From Camellia lanceoleosa (taxonomy: Eukaryota > Streptophyta > Magnoliopsida > Ericales > Theaceae): a DNA stretch of 64,000 nt. The notes under the pieces are model-generated. The model did no database searches. It was given only the letters and a program-made list of their open reading frames with translations, and was not told the DNA's origin. The stretch's first letter is position 1, and every line of letters starts with the position of its first letter. Where the stretch lies: positions 52,584,925-52,648,924 of the forward strand of contig CM045768.1 of the NCBI GenBank assembly GCA_025200525.1. Reading direction: 5' to 3'. The translations under genes were made by a program, and so were the position numbers. Positions 34,644 through 44,153 of the stretch are shown piece after piece.

Positions 34644-35385
34644 TTAATGTACTAATTAGTATACTAACAAATAATGTGACACAATTTTGGAGGTTTTGAA
34701 TATTCGTAATTTGTATAATAAGTGAGATTAATAATAATGGCATAACACTAATTAGTACACTAATGTGTATACTAATTGATGCATGTAGCACCACCCGATT
34801 CAAAAATAAGAATATTGTTGTCTTTTACTTATGAAGAGAAAGATGAAGAACGGGTTCCTCTATTTACACACCAGCTTTTATCTCAAGACACACCATTAAT
34901 TGGTTTATTTTTTATTACAATATTAACCTTATGTAAAATGACCACAAAGGACAAAAGCTTATGATACATACCTTTTGTAAAATTACCATAAAACACAATA
35001 ATGAATACAATACACACCAAGAATTCTATTCTCCGTTTATCTTCTTTTTTTCTTCTTTGCTTCATTCATACAATTGAAGATTCTAGTTCTATAGGACTTG
35101 AGAAGTAGAACAGCCAAACACACCCTTGATATATAAATTTCAATATGTACATTCTTTAGGGAGAACCGTCTCGTAATGGCTCACTGCTGGACCATCGGTT
35201 CGGCTCGTGACTGCCGCTTCGGTTGCAAATAAATGTCACTACTACTTGGTGCCATTACCACTTCTTTGATGAAACAGATATTGGAGGAGAATGGGTCTTC
35301 ACCACTGGTTTAGACTGACAATGAAACATAGAATGGGGGGGCAATGGAAGATCGTGGGTGGGTGAGTGAGTGGGGTGTGTGTGTG
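34644..35385. other. Intergenic AT-rich region
   Basis: No gene or repeat structure recognised. A GT-rich stretch at 35358-35390 abuts the solo LTR. Confidence 0.6.
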
Positions 35386-37800
35386 TGTGACAATTTTTAC
35401 CTCTGATTAGTGCTAATCTATGATTAAGCATGATAAGTAACTGTTTAGAATGAAATCCTGAATTGATTGTAGGAGTGTATTGTTTTAAATGCATTTCTAT
35501 CTGTTTGATTTCTGAATGAATCTGTTCGTGTTTTAATTTCGAACTGCAAATTGAAGGCCTTATCGGTGGCCGAATCGAAAATTGATTAGTGTTATGTACT
35601 AATTAGGATTTATGTGATTTTATGGTAGATTTAATTAAAATTTGATTTGGAACGATTAAATTAGATTAAATAATGTTAAATTATTGAATCAAAGTTATTA
35701 CACTTTTGCCATGCTAGTGGGCCACTTTGTTAACACATGTTTGGAGCTTGGTTTTGCATCATTTCTTCATCCATCTCCTTGAGCAAACCGTGGGAGAGAG
35801 AGAGGTAGGAGAAAATAGAGTTCATCAAGGATTTGACTTGAACTTTAGAAGAATTGAAAAGCATTCACAAAATTGAGCTAGCATAATTGGAATTCAAGAC
35901 CTAAGGTAGATAATTTACCTTCTTGATTATGAATTTAAATTATTCCTTGCATGGTTCATGGTAATTTAGTGTTTAGATCCAAGAAGTGGTTTATGGCGTT
36001 GAGTTGTGAGTAAATTCATGCATGCATGTGCATGTTCTTGAAATTTGAAGTTGTTTTGCATGAAATCCTTACATGTATGTGCATATTTTAGTAGAGGTCT
36101 ATTAGTTCACCATGTTCTTGAGCTAAAACTTGCATTCGATCATGTTTTGGAGCATTAGAATTCATAGAAGCTCATGCATGTTATGTTCTTGTTTAGTTCT
36201 TGAAAATTTCTTTAGAATTGTGTTCAATTGGCTTACCTTTGGGCTTGATTTTACAAAATTGATCTTCAAAACATGTTATAGTATGAGTTTTCAAGTGATT
36301 TCCAGAAAATGAGCCCAAAAGGTTGAGTTTTGATGTATTGAATGCTTGGTTTGAGCTTTGAAGGCAAATTTGGAAATTCCAGATTTTGGCTTCCATGCTC
36401 GAGCGAAGGATTCTATGCTCAAGCGACCATCTTTTGTTCAGAGCTCCGCTCGAGCGAGGGAATGCCGGCTCGAGCGTAGATTGTAAGCTCTCAGATGTTT
36501 GGTGCACGTAAACGCACGCTCGAGCAACGGGACCTATGCTCGAGCGAAGGATATGTCTCACGCTCGAGCGAACATCGAGCGGAGATTTTTAATATCCAGT
36601 ACTTTTTACATTTTTACAGACCGCTCGAGTGAAGGAGTCTACGCTCGAGCGACCCCTTTGTTTTGGTAAGCTCGCTCGAGCGAAGAAAGTCACTCTCGAG
36701 TGAGACCCCTGTTTCAGCAAAAATTTAAAAAGTGTTTTAAAGTGCATTTTTGCATCCTCATTCCATCCTAGGCATTCCTAGGCCTAGTTTAAGACATCTT
36801 AATGAGGATAATGTTATAGAACCACACCAAGTATAGTTAGGGGCTAAGTTATTAATCCCGAGTGTGTGTTCGTTCTGTTGCACTGTAAGGTTCGCATTCG
36901 AGGACGCTCGTTAGCTTGTCTATAGCCCAGTGCTCTGTGAGTAACAATGTTGTAAAGATATGTTCAATTATGATTATTTTCTGAATAATCAATTGTTCTG
37001 CTTACTGAAACGTTATTGTTTAATGAATGAATATTTGTCCTATTGTAAACTGTATTCGTGGCATCCATAACAATTTACTGTTACTGTACTGTTACTGCTA
37101 CTGTCACAGAGATCTCTGTCGGTTCTCTTGTTTGGAACCACTACTGTTTACTGTTATGATGGCCATCAACTGACTGTTCAATCTGTTAAGACCAACTGTA
37201 CTATTTTGCTATGGGATGTGCCACATGTGACTATTATAGTCCTAAATGACTGATTTACTGATGCAATTGACTGTTTAATTACTGAAAGGACATTTATTTT
37301 TAACCTTTTTACACTGCTGTTATTCATTAGGTTTTAGCTCACTGTTTATATATATATATATAGGTGTCCAGGCATCGGACCGGAGCTAAGAGCGTCGGGT
37401 TAGCTCCTGTTTTGTCAAAGCCAACCATTGTGCCTCACCTTGAGGTTCCAAGTGTATTCAAGTCATGGCTGCTTTGGGGGTGTTCAGATTCACCCTTTTG
37501 TTCCTGTCTTGTAATAAACGTTTAAGACTTGACTGTACAGTTTTAGTTAGGGATTTGGTCATTGACATGGTTGTTTGTGTATATGTCACATGTACATATG
37601 TTTTGATTATCAATGTGGCATGTTTATAAAAAGTCTTTTTGCATTCAGAATGTCACAGCTCATTGAACATCTTTTATTTACTGTTTTGGCTTCCACCAAA
37701 CTTACTCAGATTATGGTTTTCTTGTTAGCGGGCCTTTGGTAATCACGACATCTTGGTGGTTACGTTACTAAACCCATAGGGGTGGGTTTGGGTCATGACT
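35386..37800 (+). mobile_element. Solo LTR of the element A family, opposite orientation (2415 bp)
   Basis: Homologous to the reverse complement of the element A LTR: compare 36752-36830 with 6780-6905, and 37780-37797 with 5865-5892. It starts TGTGACA and ends GACT (CA to CT change). It is flanked by GTGTG at 35381-35385 and 37801-37805, although the left copy lies in a GT run. Its length matches the 2.38 kb reconstructed for element A. No internal region adjoins either end, so it is a recombination product. A TATA run lies at 37349-37363. Confidence 0.88.
36395..36705. repeat. CTCGAG palindrome cluster inside the solo LTR
   Basis: About eleven copies of GCTCGAGCG or a 1-base variant (GCTCAAGCG, GCTCGAGTG) occur at irregular 15-50 bp spacing, in an otherwise AT-rich LTR. 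Element A LTRs keep only two intact CCGCTCGAGCGG copies each (about 211-242 and 7141-7172) plus degraded ones. Confidence 0.9.
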
Positions 37801-38129
37801 GTGTGAGTGAGTGTGGGTAAAGATAGAAGATTGTGGATGGGATGTGTAAGTAAGGGAAAAGATAGAAAATTGTGCTGTGTATTGAGTAATTGTTTAATTT
37901 ATCAAATTATTAAAGGTGTGCCTTGAGTAGTGATGTGTCTTAAGATGACATGTGGTGTGTAAATAGAAACACCCACGAAAAACAACATTAGGCTGATTGT
38001 GATTTTTTTTATTATAAATGATTTATTATTTTTTGTGTAAATATTTTATGTTTGTTAGTTATGATACATAAGATAGTAATAATAAAAAACATTAATCTCG
38101 GTTAAAGGCTATTTGATAGTGATGATACT
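37801..38129. other. Intergenic spacer
   Basis: AT- and GT-rich, no feature recognised. Confidence 0.6.
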
Positions 38130-39436
38130 ACTCGCTTCCGGGTAACAGGTCGGGCTGATCCAGGCCTCCCATATGGTTGTCCGATCACTGGTCCACTGAG
38201 AAACCTGCACAAGAGTTCAACGGGGAACGGGAGTCCCCCAGCAAACCTTCCGACGACCAAGTTAGAGAAGGGATATCAACGGAGTATAGAGATAGGATGG
38301 TAACGAAGAACTTAACCTTCTCTTTGTCTTAGAAGCCTGCTTATATCTTTTGTTCATTATTTCCTTGTCCACTCTGACCTGTCATGTTGGCTGAAAGTCT
38401 ACGTTCTAGCTTGCCTTGTTCATAGTGAGGCTGTTCTGTTCTGATGTGAAGGGGTTATTGTAATAAATGCTGCAGGGGAACTCATTAATGGCTGATGTAT
38501 GGTGCAATAACTTTACAGGATCTTTGTTTGCTAATGTGGCTGGTTCTACTCTTGAAAAATGTCTAGATATCATCGGTTCTTGGTGTAACGTTGGGTTCTA
38601 GGAAAGTTGGGCTTTAGTATTTGAATCATGGATTGGGCCATAAGTGGTGGGCCAAAAGCTCCTACAGGCCTACCTACGTTAGTAGTCCCCCATTCCCAAT
38701 TGTAGCTTCAGTTCAATGAAGGGAATAAAGAAGAAGACAGGGGTGGTGAGAGGTCGACGGAGAGAGGACCGACTAGAAGGTGGGCCGACCGAGTGGGAGG
38801 GCCCATCGTGAAGAAGGCCGAACGCGAAGGGTGACCGAGTGGAGGGGACGACCCCGAGGTGGGCCAACCGCGAAGGGTGATTGAATAGAGAGACCGACCG
38901 CGAGGAGGGCCAACCGCGAAGGGTGATTGAGTAGAGGGACTGACCGCAATGAGGGACGACCGCGAAGGGTGACCGAGTGGAGGGACCGACCGCGAAGAGG
39001 GACGACTGCGAAGGGTGGCCGAGTGGACGGACCGACCTCAAGGGGGGTCGACCGCGAAGAGTGATTGAGTGAGAATGGGAAATGACGGTGTGCGGGGCTT
39101 GAGGAACGGCGGAGCACGTGGTGATGTGAAGTGGAATAGATGAGGAAGGAGAAGAGAGTAGTGGATCGTGATCGTACACGTGGCATAATCCTGTGATGGG
39201 GGAGGTGACGCGTTGGTAAGAAGTGAAGGGACAGGGTAATATAGGGCAGTGAAAAGGCAGGGGTGGGAGTTTTTGAAAATTTTTCAAACTGACAAAATTT
39301 AATCTTAACCCTTGGAATATAGGCAAATCGTGGGCATTTGGAGTTATTCGTTTTACTTACTTTTTCGCAAAAAACCAAGACGTCCCAAATGTGAACTCAT
39401 TTGTTTCGTGTGATACACTTCTGCAACACTTTGCGA
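38130..39436. repeat. LTR-like region at the left of element D
   Basis: Sequence at 38170-38275 shares ordered motifs with the U5 of element B (TCCGATCACTG ... TCCGACGACCAAGTTAG), which would imply minus orientation. However, the gag-like region to the right reads on the plus strand, and a TAATATAGGG box lies at 39235-39244. Tandem units of about 55-60 bp built on CGACCGCGAAGGGTGA occupy 38815-39065. No second copy exists in the window, so the LTR edges and orientation are unresolved. Confidence 0.5.
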
Positions 39437-39456
39437 ACTTCTTGGTGCCAGCGTTT
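39437..39456 (+). other. Candidate primer binding site of element D
   Basis: CTTCTTGGTGCCAGCGTTTG sits between the LTR-like region and the gag-like start, in the place and style of a tRNA primer site. Unproven, because the LTR edge is not defined. Confidence 0.4.
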
Positions 39457-39483
39457 GGAGCTATACGCAGACACATAGGAGGA

Positions 39484-41990
39484 ATGGCTCGAGACGAAGT
39501 GCCAACCAAGAGACTAGATTCTTTGGGGGAAGACGATGTAGCGGAGTTGGCGGAATAGTACTTGAGTGGAGTGGAGGGGGGAGAGGAAAGTAGCGCAAGG
39601 GACACGGGTTCGTCCGTCCATGATTATCGCAGTCGCTAGGTCGATTAGCCAGGTGGAGCCGGACCACTGGCACACCAAAGCAGACAGATCGACATTTACA
39701 GTAGAGGAGTTGGAAGAGGTACGGAGCAAGTACTAGATTCTTGCGGAAATAGAGTTGAGGCTACCCACATCGAATGAGAGGGCGTCGGATGTACAGCCGG
39801 GAGAATTCAGCTTGTATGAGGAGGCACTGCGGGGGGGTTTGAGGCTACCACTTCGCCAAATAGTAGTGTACGTGTTGAACAAATTGGAGGTAGCGCCAGG
39901 GCAGTTAATGCCGAACGCCTAGAAAATACTAATGGCGTGCGTGGTTTCGTGGCCGCGAGCGACCAGGGGGGCAGCTATGACGATGGAAGAATTATTCTCC
40001 TGCTACAAAGCCTCTGGTTAGCAAGAAACGTGGGTGACTTTGAAGGCGGTGGCGGGTCGGGGTTTAGTGGCAGGGTTGCCATCTTCGGTGAAGGAGTGGA
40101 GGCCGAGATGGTTTTACGTATCAACAAACGGTGGGGGGTGAGTTCGCACAATGTGGAAAGTCCCCACGAAGTCGGTGGAGCCTCGGTTGGATGCGGAGGC
40201 TGAGAACAGAGTGAATGGAGTGAAGAAATAGAGGGAGAATGATGGATTGAAGTGGGATGACCTGATTCTACCTTCAGCTTTATTTGCCTTGAGACTAGGA
40301 CTGCAGCCGATGGAAGAGGATCCGGCGAGGGAGGAGCTGGAGGTGCGGAGGAAGGCAGAGGAGGCAGAAGAACGCTGGGTGTTCGCCAAGGCAGATAAGT
40401 ACAAAAAGGCATAGTTAGGGCCTGCGCCGAAATTGGTGATGAAGGAGCGGGTCCGACCACCTCCCAAACCGTTGGGAGACAAAGACCTAACGGGCTTTGC
40501 CTCACTGTCGCCCCTAGTGGACCCACTGAAGGAGAGGGGCAAACAAGAGGTAGAAGTAGTGTTGAAGAAAATAAAAAAGAAGAGGGTAGTGGCGGAGGGG
40601 AGTAAGCACGCTCCTGTCTTGAAAAAGATAAAGGTTGGGAACGATGATGCCCTTATGGTGGAGAAGATGCAGGGGGTAAAAGGGGAGGCAGCTCCAAAGA
40701 GAGAGACCGCCCAAGTGAAGAAGGAAGGCAGGGGTTTGAGCCCTCAAGTACTGAAAGAACATTTGGGCCTGAGTGCCCCTATGGCGACGACAGTGGTACT
40801 TACACTAGAAGTAACCCTCAGTCCCAGTGAAAGGAAGACTGGGATCAGCAAACTAAAGACGAGTGTCGCGCTGGCAACTACATTGTATCACGCGCGTGCG
40901 TTAGCAGGTTGCCCGGTAGAAGAAGGAAGCGGTCGCAGACCTTGCCTTGGAGTGGCGGAGGATGCGTCTGATTAGTGGTAGCGCGATTAACGACCTCTTG
41001 AGGGGGTTTTATTCAGCCCAGATGAAGGCAGCAACCTTGGCGACTGCCTTGATGAACAAAGCAGCGCACTCGAAAATGGAGGTAGAGCCGTTGAGGGCCC
41101 AGCTGGAAGAGGAAAAATTGCAGCTGTAGAACCTAAGGGCTGAGACAGTGGGGGTGGAAGAAGGCTGCTTGGAGTGCATGCGCCAAGGGATTGGAGTATG
41201 CACAAAAGGCGAAGATGATAGAGGTGTTGGCGCTGGTGCAGAGCTACTCAGTGGACTGAGCTAGTGCCAAGCTCCTCACAACCAAGTCAGAGCTGGAAGC
41301 GAAGCGCCATAAAGCGATATTGCTAGAGTTCGAGTTAGCGGGCGAGAAGAAGAAACTAGAGGAGGTCCAGAAAGCCTACGCCACTGCCAACGAAAGGTGG
41401 GAGGAGGCCATGTCCAGCAACGAAGATCTGGTCAAGGACAAGGAAGAGGCCAATAGTCGGATTGTGACATTGGAGAAGGCCCTGGCGAAAGAGAGGGTGA
41501 AATTGGCATCTGAAAGGGTAGCGTACCCTGACCTGTGCATGGTGGCTGTAGGGCAATTCAAGGGGTCTGCAGACTTCTAGATGGCTATAGATGCCGCTAT
41601 TGCCAGCAGCCTGGCTAAGGAGGGAAGCAGGGAGGTTGGGTCGTCGGGAGTGATCGCTGGAGGTAGAAGCGAAGAGGAAATTATCCAGAGCTTCCAGCAG
41701 TCGAACTTCTACAAGCATGAAATGAGCGAGTTCTGGGACAGCGGCTGGATGACCTTCAAGCATAAGGCGCAGGAGCTGTTCCCAGACGTGGATTTCAGCT
41801 TGGTGAAGGTAGGTGAAGACGACGTCGCCCAGACCCCCCTAGACGAAAGTATTGAAGAGAAAGATCTTGCCTCCAGTGAGGAAGAGTGGACTGTGCAACT
41901 GAGTGTAAACACTTTACTTTTGTCGTTTTGTGTTGTGTTGTGTTGTGTTTGTTTTTTTTTTTTTTTTTGTTTAATTACTGCAGCAAATTG
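39484..41990 (+). pseudogene. Element D gag-like protein of plant 'putative gypsy type transposon' family, decayed
   Basis: The plus strand reads MARDEVPTKRLDSLGEDDVA at the start, then FSLYEEALRGGLRLPL, VYVLNKLEVAPGQLMPNA and TMEELFSCYKASG (39810-40020), and a GLPSSVKEWRPRWFYV-like segment near 40070. This matches the Transposase_28 domain found in non-autonomous plant gypsy elements. Basic linkers (40430-40900) and a coiled coil (41320-41520; KKLEEVQKAYATANERWEEA) follow, then EFWDSGWMTFKHKAQELFPD near the end. Several in-frame stops (for example near 39557, 39640 and 40018) and frameshifts kill it. No pol is present. Confidence 0.82.
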
Positions 41991-42379
41991 TATGTAACCG
42001 TAAGTTTGTAAATAAAACAACGAGTTTTCCTTTGTATTATTGTTGTCCTTATTTCTTTTGAGTGGTAAATTTGTTGGAAGAATGGGAAAGGCTGGGCCGA
42101 ATTCAATGAAATAGGTGTGAAAGTAAGACTTGTGCATGGACTGTGAAGCTTTCTTGTAGATTGTGATATAAAAAGTTTAGAAATGGGCAGCCAACCTAAC
42201 TTGTGAGAAAACCATGATGCAAAAAACGTTAAAATTGGGCATACATGAAAATGTTAAAAATGAAAGATTGGCTTGGACGACTATGGACCTGGATTTTAAC
42301 TAAATTAAGAATGTAAAATGAAAAATGTAAAACCTGGATTTTAACTAAGTATGGTAACTACGCTGTAACATTAAATTAC

Positions 42380-42780
42380 GAAAATGGCCCGGCTGAATTC
42401 TCCATTCGAGGTCTGACTAAGACTGGGAAGACTCTACCATGTTGAAGCTTTAGTTGACTCAGTCTGACAGAGTTCTTCATGCTCAGTCTGGCAGAGGCTT
42501 GGCTGAGCTCTTCCTGCTCAATTTGGCTAAGGCTTTAATTAACTCAGTTTGGCTGAGCTCTTCATGCTCAGTCTGGCTGAGGCTTAATTAACTCAGTCTA
42601 GCTGAGCTCTTCGTGCTCAGTCTGGCTAAGGCTTTAATTAACTCAGTCTGGCTGAGCTTTTCATGCTCAGTATGATTGAGGCTTAATTAACTCAGTCTGG
42701 CTGAGATCTTCGTGCTCAGTCTGGCTGAGACTTTAATTAACTCAGTCTGGCTGAGGCTTCAAGTAACTCAGTTTAACAAG
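42380..42780. repeat. Tandem array of element D (CTCAGTCTGGCTGAG units)
   Basis: About ten repeats of CTCAGTCTGGCTGAG separated by 'CTCTTCATG' or 'GCTTTAATTAA', forming a roughly 50-60 bp compound unit. Each core is an inverted repeat (CTCAG/CTGAG). It follows the gag-like pseudogene as in elements B and C; the expected 3' LTR is missing. Confidence 0.9.
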
Positions 42781-42953
42781 TTGTTGAAATACAATGCAGA
42801 TAACGGAGATATAAAATCATTGTCATTTAAGACGTAGTCTCTTGATCACAAATTTACACTATGTATGAAAAGGACAAAAACAACCAAGTGTGTAGATTGT
42901 TAAAAAGAACATACGACAGTTGATCAATACAAAAATAGGACATGGCACTTTAC

Positions 42954-43361
42954 TAGCTTCTCGTGCCCTGGTAAGATATTGTCCGCTCTGGCGAGGTGAG
43001 GAAGAAAACCCCCGCTGGCCTCATGGCTTTAAAACGCGTCTTAACAGGTGAAGGGGGCTAGTACGCTTATAAGTTGGTTGCAAGTGTCCCTCCCAGGCGA
43101 TGTAGGATTGCCCCAACATAACCCTCTAGCGGATTGGGCCACGAACAGCGAGAGAGTTTGCCGGACGACCTACATGGGCCACCAAACTCACGTGACTGGC
43201 TTCTCGTGCTCCGGTAAGATATTGTTCGCTCTGGCGAGGTGGGAAAGAAAACCCCCGTCGGCCTCACGGCTTTAAAACGCGTCTTAACAGGTGGAGGGGG
43301 CCAGTACACTTATAAGTTGGTTGTAAGTGTCCCTCCCAGACGATGTGGGATTGCCCTAACA
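42954..43361 (+). mobile_element. TRIM-like element with two 165-bp direct repeats
   Basis: Direct repeats at 42954-43118 and 43197-43361 are separated by 78 bp. Both contain GGTAAGATATTGT, TTTAAAACGCGTCTTAACAG, ACTTATAAGTTGG and GATGTGGGATTGCC or close variants, ending AACA. This word set resembles the LTRs of a widespread plant TRIM family (GATATTGTCC / AAACGCG / CTTATAA / CCCACATCG). No primer site is obvious in the short interior, and the flanks lack a clean duplication. Confidence 0.75.
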
Positions 43362-44153
43362 AATAGTAAGGTATTATTGTTATTAAAAATGAAGGAATTG
43401 GAAGGAAATTAATTGGTCAAAACAGTAATTATTGCTTTGAATTCATTGCTGACTAATAGCAATAATGTTGAAAACAATATAGGAAAACAAATTAAAATAA
43501 ATAAAATTTTATTTTAAATTATATGTCTATATTTTGGGTGATTATTCAGTATTTTCGAAATATGAATACGTGGTGCTCCGTAAAGTTTTGATTGGTAAAG
43601 AGGGATAGAGACCTACGATTTATGTTGGGAATAAAAGAACAACATAAGTAATTGGTGATTAACTTAAAGTATGACCACGTAGTGTTCTAAAATTATTAAA
43701 TAATTTCTCCTATTTTTTTTATTTATTTTTTCTAAACACTAGTTAGAGCCATGTTTCATCAAACGCCCATTTTTCTATTATAATTATGGTATTAAACTCA
43801 TATCAGAGGAAGGCAAAACTAAATTTTTTTATTAAATTAATTTAACATTTCATCAAAATTTAAAAGTGACTGCTGGTGAACAATTGAACTATCAACCCTT
43901 AGATGACCGGCTTGAGAAAATTTTGTTAAAAATTTACGCTAAACTAGACGATTAGCTATATTAATTAAATGATTAAAACGCAACCTATCAAATTTTTACT
44001 TAAATTTAATAAAAATTTGAGTAAGCTTAGTAGACCAGAAACTACGATCTATAATCCACAGATAAGGCTATGTCTGGTCTGTGATATAAAGCAGAGAAAC
44101 CATCAACTGTCAACCGTCACTCTCTCTCTCTCTCTCTCTGATCATAAAAAAAA
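43362..44153 (+). other. Promoter side of the symporter gene
   Basis: AT-rich DNA ending in a (CT)n microsatellite at 44120-44139 in the presumed 5' leader. I see no unambiguous TATA box. No other gene. Confidence 0.55.

Noticed and set aside
38679..39378. Minus-strand open frames of 200-215 codons
   Set aside because: They lie in the tandem-repeat part of an LTR-like region, are Ser/Arg/Pro-rich repeats without domain motifs, and overlap each other in two frames.
40514..41763. Minus-strand open frames opposite the element D gag
   Set aside because: Shadows of the GC-rich plus-strand pseudogene; no conserved motif.
42954..43361. Right LTR of element D
   Set aside because: The 165-bp repeats share no sequence with the LTR-like region at 38130-39436, so they are a separate TRIM-like element.
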